Below, in pieces: positions 34,607 through 45,476 of a stretch of 64,000 nucleotides of DNA (position 1 is its first letter; every line of letters starts with the position of its first letter). The notes under the pieces are model-generated. The model made no database searches. It was given only the letters and a program-made list of their open reading frames with translations, and had not been told where the DNA came from. Source of the stretch: Cordylochernes scorpioides (Eukaryota; Arthropoda; Arachnida; Pseudoscorpiones; Chernetidae); NCBI GenBank assembly GCA_030710605.1, contig CP092865.1, positions 31,528,190-31,592,189 on the forward strand, read 5' to 3'. The translations under genes were made by a program, and so were the position numbers.

Positions 34607-36276
34607 TGGAATCAGCCGCATTCTAGTCTTCACTTCCCTGATCCAAATAGACCACAACATACGGCGGATCAACATTCCCATATGCAGCTCGGTCCAAGTT
34701 CATGGAACTTGTTACTCTCACAAAAGTTGCTATGAACTCTATCAGTTTTATGGTACGGTTCTTCAACCAGGAGAAAACAGAGGTTGACTCGAGGTAGTTC
34801 TGTAATTAACCGTATTCGCCATATACGTTCAAGGTAATTTCATCGAATCTATAAAATAATTACGTTTCATAAGCTTTCAAATATAATTTTCTCAAAATAA
34901 TTATCAAAATTGCTACAAAGGTATTCTAGATCATGGAACTTTTCCACGCTACAGAACCTGGCCGCCTCAAGAGTTGGATACGCTCAAGGCGATATTCCTG
35001 GCGGTTTCTCCATTTCACCAATACTTTCTCTCCCTCTAACCCATCGCTTTCGAATCTTGCCGCTAGTCTTTCACTATTAACGACTCGACATTGAAAATAA
35101 TATAATAGGGAGTTTTAAATTGTTGCTTCGGAATCATTATTGTTATTCACCATTTTTGGCCTTCTTGCGACGCCACCTTGACCTAGCGAGCAGCTGGAGT
35201 GACCGTCCCTCCATATCGCCTCGCCTTCGGGGAAACGGCCTTTGAAAGTTCTAAAAACCACAGTCAGAGGCTGAGTTGATGTAGATTTTCCCAATTTACT
35301 CTTTCAGTCAGAATAAAATTGTAGCTGCCACATCCTTTGGTATTCCTTAATCAGTATAACTAGCCGAGTGACGACCCTGGCAACGCTAACGAAATTTTTG
35401 GTATATAGATCGCTATGTATAGTTTAGTATCTTTGGAGGAGATTACTTAAAACCTTACAACTAAAATCTCGGTCAGTGTATTATCTATATAGATTTTATA
35501 TTATTCTTTCGTATATCTTTTTATATAGACCTTAATATTCATATCAAATATATTTTATTCTGCATTTTATCTATGATTTTTTTTATTTTCGATTTATATA
35601 CTATTTATATAACATTTTAAACATTTTTCAAACTGATATAATGCTTATTTATCATTTTTTTAAATTATGTATCTTATTCTTAATAAAAGAAAAAGTCCTT
35701 ATCAAAATTGGAGTAGAATTTACGGGAGGCACAATTGAAGTAAAGTGAGTACGAACCATTTAAGAACACTCACCACTAAAAACACAATCCTCGGACAAGC
35801 TGAATGTTTAACAATAGAATTGAATTGAAAAACGGCCTCAAAAACAGAGAGCGGGTATGTTCCTAGCGGCGTGCTTCCTTCAATGATCTGGAACAATAAA
35901 AGAAAGGGATGAACGGCTTCTAAAAACTACGGAAATGGATTCTTAAATAGCCTTTGTTAAGTCGGATAAAGTAGTTAGCCATGATCCTTCCGTCATCCCT
36001 CTCCATGGATTCTAATGGTCAAGTTCTTTCTTTCTTCGTGACCATTGGACCGAACATGATTGGTTCGCTGCAGTCGTGGACTTTGCTTGCCTTATGGAAC
36101 TGATGAACTATGCCTTATCCATTTGCGTATATCCCTGTCGCGCTAATGTTTCCTTTAAGTGGAATCTAATGGTCCCAAATCATGTTCAGACTTCATGACC
36201 TCTGTAATAGTATAGGTCAAGTTACATCCTCCTTTTTTCACTTAACAAATCACATTTTTATTTACATACTTTAAAA
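34607..36276. other. Unassigned DNA, partly GC-richer
   Basis: 34930-35280 and 35830-36230 are less AT-rich than their surroundings (for example CTGGCCGCCTCAAGAG, CGCCTCGCCTTCGGGG), but no frame, splice pattern or RNA gene was recognised. Confidence 0.35.
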
Positions 36277-36461
36277 TTTGTAACAAATAAATTTACTGGC
36301 AATGTGTTTTCCTTTCAATAATATCATCAAAATTATTTCTACAGATCTTACTGCAATGAAAATATTTATAAGATACTTTTATTGCAGTAAGGTCTGTAGA
36401 GATAATATTTGATGATATAATTGAAAAGAAACACATTGCCAGTAAATTTATTTGTTACAAA
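36277..36461. repeat. Palindromic element, CCAGTAAAT family (intact form)
   Basis: TTTGTAACAAATAAATTTAC at the left is inverted exactly at the right, and the arms pair over about 85 bp around a centre near 36370. Inner parts contain TCTACAGA-TTACTGCAATG. Reading outward, each arm has TTTGAT(G/A)AT and GAAA(A/G)-GAAAAC/GAAACACATTG, decayed hammerhead-like spacing. The broken relative is at 2661-2976. Confidence 0.7.
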
Positions 36462-36910
36462 TTCAAACGATAGATGGCAATTGAATTCATAAAGTTAATT
36501 TACATACTTTATTGAACCTAACATACAGGTAATCTATTTTATTGACAAAAAAGCTTGAGTCGTAATCTATATATGAATATTGATTGTCAAAATATTGTTG
36601 TGGAACGATATGAATATTAAGTGATTTCAATAGTGTATTGCTATCGATAAGTTATATGCAAATTTTAAAAATCATTTTTACAAATTCGAAAATCCTTTTC
36701 GACAATGAAGAATATAAGTTATAGAGAAGCTAACACTAAAAGTTGTGTAAGTTATCGGATAATTTTAGCACATATAAAGTAGAAATTAATCAATTTTTAT
36801 ATAACAAACTATCTTGTTAATTAAAACAGGCATGGATATGTTGAAAAGGTAATTTGAGGTACAAATAGATATTGATGAAAAATAATCGATGTACTAAATG
36901 AGTAATTAAA

Positions 36911-37180
36911 TTTAAAAAAAGGCATCTACTTATCGTGCAACTGAAAGTTGCTGATGGCTTGCGCCATCTATCGGAATAAATATAAACTATTCTGGTTGTT
37001 TTTTAATTATTCCAGAATTGGCCAAATACCCCTTCTTGATTAATCAAGAAAAGCTAACCACGGACGCGTTTCGGGCTGTTGGCCCTCATCAGCGTGGTGC
37101 AAGCTGTACCTCAACGACCAAAAAAATTGGTCATTAAGGCATCCCGAAAAATCATGAAACGGGTAGTTAAGGCCAGAATT
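36911..37180. repeat. Hammerhead-bearing repeat unit (putative Penelope-type terminal repeat)
   Basis: Order: AGGCATCTACTTATCGTGC module (36920-36985), ~40-bp AT spacer, CCAGAATTGGCCAAATACC, hammerhead on the minus strand (37057-37098), CTGTACCTC, then CCCGAAAAATCATGAAACGG to about 37176. The same order is seen at 46425-46640 and, decayed, at 25766-26080 (reverse order relative to the strand) and 51062-51300. At 57580-57750 the flanks are present in reverse but the ribozyme part is missing. Confidence 0.65.
37057..37098 (-). ncRNA. Hammerhead ribozyme, type I, full consensus core
   Basis: Minus strand, 5' to 3'. Helix I ACCACG pairs with CGTGGT (6 bp, all Watson-Crick). Core CTGATGA is exact. 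Helix II GGGC, loop CAACA, GCCC (4 bp). Core GAA. Helix III is the self-complementary ACGCGT. Cleavage base C at 37063, with cleavage predicted between 37063 and 37062. Every invariant base of the hammerhead consensus is present and nothing is mismatched. The 6-base palindromic helix III gives only two pairs in a monomer, so efficient cleavage would probably need a dimer, as described for the minimal hammerheads of Penelope-like elements. Decayed relatives: 46557-46602, 51062-51105, 25766-25808. Confidence 0.88.
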
Positions 37181-38014
37181 GCGTAAATGAGTAATATTGA
37201 ACTGAATAGTGTTTAGAGAATAGCAAAACCATGAAGGATTATAGAACTGCACAATAAAACAAGTGAAAGGTGTCTATTTTAAGTTTGCAGTTCACCTGCA
37301 ATCACTAATTGGCAGATTAATGCATAAATTGTTTAATTTTGTTACTTTATTTATCTTAAAAAATCGTTTCTATTGAACAGGGAGACGTCGACTCAATATA
37401 TATAGAGAGATATTTAAGAAGATCTTGCTTCTTTCTGACACGATCATCCAAAGAGAAGATCTACAGAAAAAAAGAAGCATTAGAACAAATAAAAAAGAAG
37501 ATGCAGCTCTCCGAAGTAATTTAAAAATCTTTATATATATATAACTCTCACTTCCTCAATCAAGGTTTGAAGGAAAAGAAGAATTGCGTGTGAAACAAGG
37601 CTTGTGTTATTCCTAGATGCCCTTTGAGGAAAGTCGCCGAGCTTCTCTGACAAAAAATAAATTTGACAGATTGAAAATATTGATAGCATGTGGCCTCATT
37701 TTAATTGGTCCATTCATAGTAGAGAGGACAAGTAAAAACGTGAGAGTAAATAGATTTTGTCTATTGTTAATGTTCAAATACTTTTGTTCATAATACATGT
37801 ATTCTTAACTCACTTTGTTATCAAAGTATCTTATTGTATTAACTGACTATATATAAATTGTTACAAAAAAGTTCCTTCGGATTTTAGAATATTTTATATA
37901 GAATTATTGATCATTTGCTTGAGACATGAATATTATTATGATATTTGCTGGTTATTGAGTAAATTGGTACTAAATGGTATTGGTATGCAATCGTGGAAAA
38001 TCGTTAAAATATAA
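37181..38014. other. Unassigned AT-rich DNA
   Basis: No gene or element is recognised. Confidence 0.4.
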
Positions 38015-38252
38015 ATGTTATATTAAAATATTATTTCATTTAAAATTATATTTCATAGATTCAAATAGTCTGTTAAGAGTAATAAAAAAATAAAAAACTT
38101 ATTTACATAATGTATAAAAGGTTTGAGCCGGTCTTCGGAAAACAACAACAATGAGTTTTTATAGGGAAAGTGTGACCTCTGGCGGTCGATTTAACAGAGT
38201 ATTTGAATCTATGAAATATAATTTTAAATAAAATAATATTTTAATATAACAT
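38015..38252. mobile_element. 238-bp fold-back MITE with ~60-bp arms
   Basis: The arm ATGTTATATTAAAATATTAT and what follows, including ATAGATTCAAATA, is inverted at 38192-38252 with few changes. The interior has TTTGAGCCGG and CTGGCGGTCGA. The interior and right arm are partly repeated at 38640-38760 (TTTGAGCCGG, CTGGTGGTCGAATTTACAGA), so a second, incomplete copy lies ~500 bp away. Confidence 0.65.
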
Positions 38253-38344
38253 AAATAAAAACAGTTTAGATCATAATTATCTTTATTTGAGCTTATGGAA
38301 CACAATAGACATAATTAAGGAAGAAATACTTGATTTAAGGCGTA

Positions 38345-38580
38345 AAGATCAACAACAGCTTTATTAGGACATTTCCGTCCTGTAAGGACTCGTCATACAT
38401 CATTTTCAAGGAAAAAAGGAAAAAAAAAAAACATAAACAAAGGAGAGAAGGGAAAATGAAAAGGAAATCAAAGTATTCAACATAATAACTATGCAAATTA
38501 ACTATGGAAGGAAATTGCTCTGTAATTTTAGTTCATAGAGATTACCTTGTTCTCTAACGCTTTATAAAAGTTAAACAATT
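38345..38580 (-). mobile_element. LINE/SINE 3' end with AATAAAGCTG tail
   Basis: Minus strand: pyrimidine-rich stretch, TGACGAGTCC, hairpin AGGAC/GTCCT with loop GGAAAT, AATAAAGCTG, then TTGTTG. The coding part is absent. Compare 3540, 42025, 62305 and 62470. Confidence 0.55.
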
Positions 38581-38639
38581 CTATCGCTATATATTTTTGT
38601 AAAGATTGAGATATATGATTACATGATTTATTTACATAA

Positions 38640-38760
38640 CTACAAAAATATTTGAGCCGGACAACGGGAAACAACAACAATAGGTTTATATAGAAAATTC
38701 GGCGACATCTGGTGGTCGAATTTACAGAGTAATTTGTTCTAAGTTATAATTTTAAAATGA
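38640..38760. repeat. Partial copy of the 38015 MITE
   Basis: TATTTGAGCCGG, ACAACAACAATAGG, CTGGTGGTCGAATTTACAG and TTATAATTTTAAAATGAAAT follow the interior and right arm of 38015-38252. The left arm is missing. Confidence 0.5.
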
Positions 38761-39130
38761 AATACAATTTATACGTATATATAGCATATCAAACCTCCAT
38801 AACTAAATTATTCAAACCCATCTAGCGAGATTTCTTATAATAAGATTTATTTTGATATTGTAAAACAGAAAGTTTGGCAATACATTTTATTTTATCCATT
38901 TATCTTCAATTTGCCTAACTTAAATATATTTGCATTTATGCCTTTGATAACTTTATTAAACTTTTTAAATAGATGTCCTCTATTTTTTTACTATAAATAC
39001 CATCTTCATAATCATATTAGTCTTTTCTTTGACTTGTCCAGTGGACGGATTTTATCTGAAACCTTTATTGCCTGCTGTTTCTATGTTTCCTCGCGGCACC
39101 CCAGAACGTAATCACAACTATATATATATA
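38761..39130. other. Unassigned AT-rich DNA
   Basis: Nothing recognised; the short plus-strand frame at 38911-39111 has no family resemblance. Confidence 0.35.
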
Positions 39131-39495
39131 CTAGCCGAATGACCCGGGCAACGCCCGTGTTTTACCCGATTGAATGTTTTTATTCAAATACTATTTGTTA
39201 CAATTATAAATTGGCGCCTTAAATAAATGCAAATATTAGTTAATAACTATAGCCTATATGCTTTATCTGTCTATGTACTGTTGGCTTCCGTAGGCGTCTC
39301 TTACTGGGAAAAAGAAAGAGAGGATTCCATTTAGTTATTAACTAATATATGCATTTATTTAAGGAGCGACCCGCTCCAACACAATAGTTACAAAAATTCC
39401 ATTCCAAAAAAAAAAAAAAGCAAACGGTGACAGAGATGACAAATGATTAGGAGATGAGGAATTAAGAACGGATGACGCTCGTAACTGTATATAGA
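39131..39495 (-). mobile_element. Helitron, non-autonomous, 365 bp
   Basis: Minus strand: starts TCTATATACAGTTACGAGCG (5' end 39495) and ends with hairpin CGGGCGTTGCCCGG, then GTCATTCGGCTAG (CTAG 39131-39134), with T after it. It is close to 29827-30256 in the opposite orientation, including the nested TTAA-flanked MITE at 39223-39358, but lacks that copy's ~60-bp C-rich stretch. Confidence 0.82.
39223..39358. mobile_element. TTAA-flanked MITE inside the Helitron, 136 bp
   Basis: Same 136-bp element as 30029-30164, with TTAA at 39219-39222 and 39359-39362. Its presence at the same place in two Helitrons means it inserted before that Helitron subfamily spread. Confidence 0.6.
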
Positions 39496-39586
39496 ATAAT
39501 ACACCTAAGAGAATTTCAAAATTTATAAATTTGTTATTTAGTTTAAGCATGTTTGTTTTTATATATATAATAAAAATAAGTAGTTA

Positions 39587-39588
<2 letters not shown>

Positions 39589-39628
<40 letters not shown>
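39589..39628. repeat. (AT)n microsatellite
   Basis: About 20 perfect AT units. Similar runs are at 22208-22236, 33924-33948 and 50877-50913. Confidence 0.9.
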
Positions 39629-39631
<3 letters not shown>

Positions 39632-39654
39632 GAAATTGAAAATATTTATAAAAT

Positions 39655-39860
39655 AGATGGCGCCAGAAATCAGAAACTTTCAGTTGCACGATAAGGAGAT
39701 GCCTCTTTAAAAATGTTTTCATATTTCTTATCCGTTTTTTATGCACCTTATCCCAGTACCATATCACATTTGTATTATTTTTTCATATAATATACATAAT
39801 ATAATAGATGGTGCATTGCTATCTGAAAAGCACATGTGCTTGTGGTCAGGATATGCTTTA
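39655..39860 (-). repeat. CAGGAGATGC modules (two decayed copies)
   Basis: TTTCAGTTGCACGATAAGG-AGATGCC at 39678-39706 and AAGCACATGTGCTTGTGGTC, then AGGATATGC at 39825-39857, are reverse copies of the module that precedes the hammerhead at 36911. A further copy is at 33805-33870. Confidence 0.45.
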
Positions 39861-40110
39861 TTTTTTTTTTTATAATATATATTATGTAAGTAATTATACC
39901 TCAAGTTGTAAAAAATGAATTTATTATCAGTTTTGTTGTTTATTTACTATATTTATTCACATTGCAATATTCTCGTACATATTACATTCTCCAATGTATC
40001 TTCTATTAATTTAACTACAGGTTGAGAGAAATGGCAAGACCTGATAACTCTAGAAATATATATTTTTAAAACTTGCGGTAATTTATTTATTGAAATTTTA
40101 TCTACACAGT

Positions 40111-40446
40111 CTTCTTCTTTCTTATCTCCACTCAATCATATTATGGTGTCAAGCTTGATTGGGTGAAGTAGAATGCGTCTGTCTTTGTCATTAAGACTGG
40201 GAGCACTAGTCAGTGGCAGGCCGACTTAGCTCTAAATAAATGACAGCCTCTGACATGAGGAACAGACACCACTTGCAGCCGCTCCTAACATGGAGTATAG
40301 ACGCTGCTCATTCTGTATCCCTGGATCAGGAGCCCTTACAGGGTACTAACAGCTGGGCCAGCTGAGCCCTGTTTTTTTAGTGAGCTTGTTACTGCTCTCC
40401 CTCCTCCTTTTTATTCCGGTCTTGGGACCGCCAAAGGTGGAGTTAA
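40111..40446 (-). mobile_element. SINE-like element, family 1, copy 1 (336 bp)
   Basis: It is flanked by CTACACAGT at 40102-40110 and 40447-40455, a 9-bp target duplication. Minus strand: begins CTCCACCTTTGGCGGTCCC and ends ACACCATAATATGATTGAGT, GGAGATAAGAAAG, AAGAAGA. The copy at 50156-50480 starts at the same base, so this is a full short element and not a randomly truncated LINE. Its last ~45 bp match the 3' end of LINE family A (20565, 24441, 1126), the tail sharing typical of SINEs that use a partner LINE's reverse transcriptase. Confidence 0.7.
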
Positions 40447-40885
40447 CTACACAGTATACCCTGCAATTACTAAACTTTCTAAGATTGATTTTATGTTCAA
40501 TATACCCATAATAATACATTTATATTTATAAAGAAAAAAATTGTAGTATTAATAATAAGAGTAATTTTTAAAAAATAGATAAAATAATTTAAAAAGAGAA
40601 ATGCATGCAAATATATATTTTACAGAGAAGCATGCTTACTCTGATCTAATATAAATAGAAAATAACGAAGAGTAAAAAAGAAAAACAACGAATAAAAATA
40701 AATGGGGAAAAGTTCACTTTTTAGATTATTTTATTCATTTTGATTGAAGAATATCTGGTTCGTTACCCCAGTTGTTTTTTAGACAAGCTCATGACGTGTC
40801 AAAGCCGATTTAAATGCTTGGTTCCGTTGTTAAATCTTGCTGTTAAACAATTTAAATATTTATTGATACATACAGATTATTCACC
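40447..40885. other. Unassigned AT-rich DNA
   Basis: No gene or element is recognised. Confidence 0.35.
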
Positions 40886-41381
40886 TCAAAAAATATATAT
40901 ATATAAATGAATGTATGTGTGTGTGTGTCCTTTATGCCTGACCAAACCACTCATTGGAACGCCATGAAACTTTGGGAAGTTATTTAGTATAGTACTGGGA
41001 AGGTTTCTAGCAAATAAAATTTTTGAAATAACTTTTCACCTAAAAATAATCAAGATAAATATTCTAATTTATCTGTTATAATTCAACGATCTGCTCTAAA
41101 TATTATCATGATGATACGATGATTTTGTAATGTAGAAAATTAGGAAAGACAAAATTCAGGATGACACGTCAATTTATTTGAGACAAGAATAATGATACAA
41201 TTCCAAGGCAAGATACTATTCCTTTAACTTCCAATTACCGAGGGAACCAATTAATATTGATTTTATTCAACTTATCGAGTATTTTTCAAGGGACCGGGAA
41301 AAAATGTTTACTTTATCGAGAGATTCGTTAAACAAACCTTTACTCGGGTAAAACCCGGGCGAAGCCGGGTACATCCGCTAG
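40886..41381 (+). mobile_element. Helitron, non-autonomous, about 496 bp
   Basis: The 3' end is exact: hairpin CCCGGGCGAAGCCGGG, then TACATCCGCTAG (CTAG 41378-41381), then T. The 5' end is a decayed TATATATATATAAATGAATG, so its exact base is uncertain; a TC is at 40886. It contains the phrase CCATGAAACTTTGGGAAG and the same CTTATCGAGTATTTTTCAAG segment as 19699-20517. Confidence 0.75.
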
Positions 41382-41899
41382 TAATAATATAAACCTATGT
41401 TACCCATTACATTTCTCTTTTATTCTTTATTATTATATTTATCCACCTATATATTTATAACGTATTTCTCTTTTAGTATTATAGCCTAAATTTATTCTAT
41501 TTTTTTTTCATCAAGGTATCACATATAATCTATCTATCGCAATATATATGCTATGATTATAATGTTTTGATGTTAGAATGATAAAGAATTGGAGGTGCAG
41601 TCGTGAAAAAAGAAAGATAGTTATTTACTCATAAAAAGTAGTATTTATTTTAAATTACTTGAAAAGTAATACACATTAAATATTTTCACAGTAATATAGA
41701 ATTTATAGAATGAATTCTATATTCGTGATTTTAAGAAATAGGTAGGTTAACTATACGTATTCACAACAATCGCCAAAGTGTTATGTTCTAAATCTATGAT
41801 CAAAAATAAAAGAATAGTCAATGATATGAAAGTAAAATACATGTTTTTAAAAAATAAAATATTTGCATTTTAGATTATATAATATATATATATATATAA

Positions 41900-42070
41900 A
41901 TATATGTTAACTCTTTTTGTGTTGTTTTTCTTGCTTCCCTCTTTCTCTTTCTTGTTTTTTTTCTTTTTCTTCTGTCTATATCGTTATTTCCTTTGTCTCA
42001 CTGATTTGTTCTTATGCATACCTCTGGTGAATCCTGTATAGGGTCAGTGACCCTAAATAAAGGCTTTTTT
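41900..42070 (+). mobile_element. LINE/SINE 3' end with AATAAAGGC tail
   Basis: A pyrimidine-rich stretch (41920-41980) is followed by GGTGAATCCTGTA, hairpin TAGGGTC/GACCCTA with loop AGT, and AATAAAGGCTTTTTT. It is the plus-strand version of the 3' ends at 3540, 38345 and 62305, and its hairpin is the best paired of the set. Confidence 0.55.
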
Positions 42071-42184
42071 AAAATATATATGTTATATTAAAAATATTTG
42101 AGATTAAAAGAGATTATTAGTTTAATGATCTGATATAGAGAATTATTGAGCATTGAGAATACACGAGTATCATTTTATGTGTTT

Positions 42185-42262
42185 ATCATTCATAGTTTGT
42201 TCTTGCCCTAAATAAATTGCTGTGTCATCCTGAAGTTTGTCTTTCCTAATTTTCCAAGTGGG
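42185..42262. repeat. Dispersed repeat fragment, GGAAAGACAAACTTCAGG family (reverse)
   Basis: TTCATAGTTTGTTCTTGCCC, AATAAATTGCTGTGTCATCC and GTCTTTCCTAATTTTCC are the reverse of the start of 13405-13565. Confidence 0.55.
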
Positions 42263-42675
42263 AATATATTGTATGAATAACTGTAATCCACATCTCTCAG
42301 AAGGTTTATTTCTCGATACTCCTCGGTCCATCCTTGTTGATAGGTAAGCTGCAATGAGAACGTGATGTTCGAGAAGGATTCATCAATGCGGTAATCTCGA
42401 CGTCTGTGGCCTTGATAGCACCTCTCGTATCATTGGTAGCCCATCATCCATCAAGCTGCTGAATATATTCCAGGCTTTCCTTCCTCTATCAGTAAGCTTT
42501 CCTCATTTACCTTTATGTAGATTTATTTATACGATGTTCACATTTGCCGAAGGGGAATTTGATAATCGTTCTTCGACCTTTCATTTAAATGAGATTCAAA
42601 ATTAATCTTGATAACGTTTTAATTTGATTTTTTTATATTTAGTTTAAAATAATACTTAGGTCTCTCTGTTGGATG

Positions 42676-43077
42676 AAGCAGCGAATGTGTCTACCGATAT
42701 TTATTGGATTATGACTTATTTTTGTGTAATACCTATTTCTAATATTAAATTCTTGGATGATAATCAAATACAGCTATATGTTGTTAACCTCTATTCAATC
42801 ATTTTTGTATTGCACTTTAAATTTATTATTTGTGTTGCTAGTATGTTATGGCATTATTGAGCTGTGAGTTATATGAAGCACAGCGAATGTGTCTACCGAT
42901 ATTTATTGGATTATAACTTATTTTGTGTAATACCTATTTCTAATATTGAATTCTTGGATGATAATCAAATACAGCTATATGTTGTTAATCTCTATTGAAT
43001 CATTTTTGTATTGCACTTTAAATTTCTTATTTGTATTGCTAGTGTGTTATGACATTATTGAGCTGTGAGTTATCTGA
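42676..43077 (+). repeat. Tandem duplication, 202-bp unit, two copies
   Basis: AGCGAATGTGTCTACCGATA starts at 42680 and again at 42882. The two ~200-bp copies are nearly identical throughout, ending TTATTGAGCTGTGAGTTAT. Neither copy has a recognisable frame. Confidence 0.85.
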
Positions 43078-43282
43078 GTAAATTTTATACTTCATTCCAC
43101 AGTTGTGTTGATGATTTAGTGTGACCTTATTGGATTATAAGCCTCCTGTTTCTAGTTTATTAGATCTTAGTGATGTTTTGTCAATCTTCTGGCTCATCCA
43201 TAGATCACTTGAATCAAGTTCAATACGTCTTAGTCGTGTTGTTGTTCATAGTGAGCTTGGGGGTAATGAAATTCAAGTTATG

Positions 43283-43645
43283 AATGCCTTAACTAAGTTG
43301 TATTGTTGGCCTGTATAGCATTTTTATCTGAGTGTGGGCCACAAAATGAAGTTCTTGCGTCCTAACAATGTTGATAGTCTGTAGGGCCTTATTGAGGGCA
43401 GGCCTCTTGTACTAAGTTCTGTAAGCATTAACTTGTGTTGTGGCATTTGGAGACAAGTTTGTACACCTTAACCAAGTTGTATAATTGGCTTGTGTGCCAT
43501 TTTGTCAGAGTGTGGGCCACAAATAAAATCTCTTACATCATAACAATATTAATAGTCTCTGGAGTCTTATTGAAAGCAGGCCTCTTGAGCTAAGTTCTTT
43601 GAACATTAACTTGTGTTGTGACATTGGGAGACCAGTTATGTACAT
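43283..43645 (+). repeat. Tandem duplication, ~179-bp unit, two diverged copies
   Basis: CCTTAACTAAGTTGTAT (43287) is matched by CCTTAACCAAGTTGTAT (43466). GTGTGGGCCACAAA, GCAGGCCTCTTG and CATTAACTTGTGTTGTG follow in both. It lies ~200 bp after the 42676 duplication and shares a GT-rich style with it. It may be part of one long decayed element spanning 42660-43870. Confidence 0.7.
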
Positions 43646-44460
43646 CTTAGCTGTGACGATAGTCAGATGTGGAAATTTCTTATTGTGGTGCATATAAACA
43701 AATTTATGTACGTCTTAAATGTGATTTAGTACAAGTATTTGTATGTTGTGACCACCATGTTATGTACTTTATAGTTATGATTTAGTATCTAGCGACAATT
43801 TTGGATTGTAGGTCACCTATACTGTGCGTCATTATCTAATTGTGGTGTTATTTTGTTAAGGCTTTATTGAAATATGAGATTCTTAATCGAATTCTGTATA
43901 AATAAAGGCGGTTATGATAGAAGTATCAACTATAACACCATCAATGGCGAGGCTATCTAAGCAAAAGTTCAAATATCCACATATACTTGTGGTCACGGTT
44001 AGGTGAACACAGCTTGTAGGATTCCTACACGTGAGTTTATTTTGACAAGTTGTCAGCCGATTGAACCACTTCCTGCAGTACATCCCTCCACGGTCCATTT
44101 GTTCTCCGGAAGATGTCAAGTTATGTCACGCCATTGAGTGTTGTGTGGACATTTGTGTACACAGATGTATGGAAGCTCACTGACACTTGTAGCAGAGATA
44201 ACCCTAATATTTTTTATTGTGTTTTTTTTTAATGAATGTGAGACCTTTAAGGTAACTTCGTATATTTTTAAAATAGCGCAAAAGCTTAGAAGCTTCCCCC
44301 ATTAACCATCTTTGCAATCCAGTAGACTCGGGTCAGTTCATTTTCCACCATACACCAGATTTTATAATATAAGTATCGAGGGATCACATAAACAAAGAGT
44401 TATATTAGAAACTTTACTATTTTTGACGCGTAATCTTTATTTTATATAAAATAATTTCAA
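43646..44460. other. Unassigned DNA
   Basis: No gene is recognised. The minus-strand frame at 43883-44119 contains several Cys but no recognised domain. Confidence 0.35.
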
Positions 44461-44461
44461 C

Positions 44462-44560
44462 TATCCTTACTGCAATGGTCAAATAATGGGAGGGCCTGGC
44501 TCATCAGTGGTGAACCCTCCCATCAGTGTTTCGCCAGTTTAATCTACAATGCCGCAATAA
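44462..44560 (-). repeat. Half element of the GGGAGGGTCCACC fold-back family
   Basis: Minus strand: ACTGGCGAAACACTGATGGG, AGGGTTCACCACTGATGAGC, CAGGCCCTCCCATT. CTGGC before GAAA pairs with GCCAG after CTGATGA. This copy keeps the hammerhead words CTGATGAG and GAAAC best of the five copies. Upstream (44400-44460) and beyond it are decayed arms of the ACGCGTATGATCC family. Confidence 0.5.
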
Positions 44561-45180
44561 TATTGCATTAGGCAGTTTTGTTTTTATACTGATACTGGAT
44601 CTAATGGATCTTTTTACCTTAGTGCTTTTTAAAAACAAATCATTATTTAGCAAATAAGCATGTTCTCATGTAAAATATTTTTTTCAGATTATTTTTAAAG
44701 GCTGGGCCTCTATAGAAGATACATAAAGCATAAATATGAAAATTGACTTACCAGAAATTTATAGAGAATTTATATCTTCCTAAATTATTTATTTATTTAT
44801 TAATTTTTGTATATATTTATACTTGTAATATATTTATATTTATATTTATCAACACAACATATTGAATCATAATCCTTACTCTTTTTTTTTTCTGTATTAT
44901 TTATATCAGTCTCTCTATTTATTTAATCATATATTATTTTAATTATTATTATATTAATATAACAATGGTAGATTTTACATATATTTGATATATATACAGT
45001 GACTTTTTCATCAGATGGTTTCTTACTTTGGTCTTGTATAGCGCGAGTGGATCACATACCCACGTGATTTAGTTTAAATTTTAAAAAAGCCTTGATATAG
45101 AGAGGCTTTTTGCGCCTAGAAATATTGGTTAAATAATAAATTTATATCCAATATATACCTTTTGTTTATTTATTTATGTG
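44561..45180. other. Unassigned AT-rich DNA
   Basis: No gene; a fragment of the GCATATATTGGAT MITE is at about 45140-45165. Confidence 0.35.
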
Positions 45181-45211
45181 TGTAATGATGCATTAGCGCA
45201 CCATCTGTTAT

Positions 45212-45476
45212 GAAATTTCGAAACTATTATAGACGCGTATGATTATTTTTAAAATAAAATAATTTCTACTGCCCTCACTGCAATGGAAAACTTTAATGGG
45301 AGGGCCTGGCTTATCGGTGGTGGACCCTCCCAGCGGTTTCGCCAGTTTAACCGCTGGGAGGGTCCACCACCGATAAGCCAGGCCCTCCCATTAAAGTTTT
45401 CCATTGCAGTGAGGGCAGTAGAAATTATTTTATTTTTAAAAGGATCATACGCGTCTATAATAGTATCGAATTTTCA
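45212..45476. repeat. 264-bp near-perfect palindrome, GGGAGGGTCCACC family
   Basis: The arms pair from about 45212 to 45476 around a 10-nt loop at 45339-45348. Outer parts are the ACGCGTATGATCC family (23851-24044). Inner parts are CTGCAATGGAAAACTTTAAT, GGGAGGGCCTGGCTTATCGG and TGGTGGACCCTCCCAGCGG. The low divergence between arms implies recent formation or ongoing arm correction. Non-coding. Confidence 0.85.
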
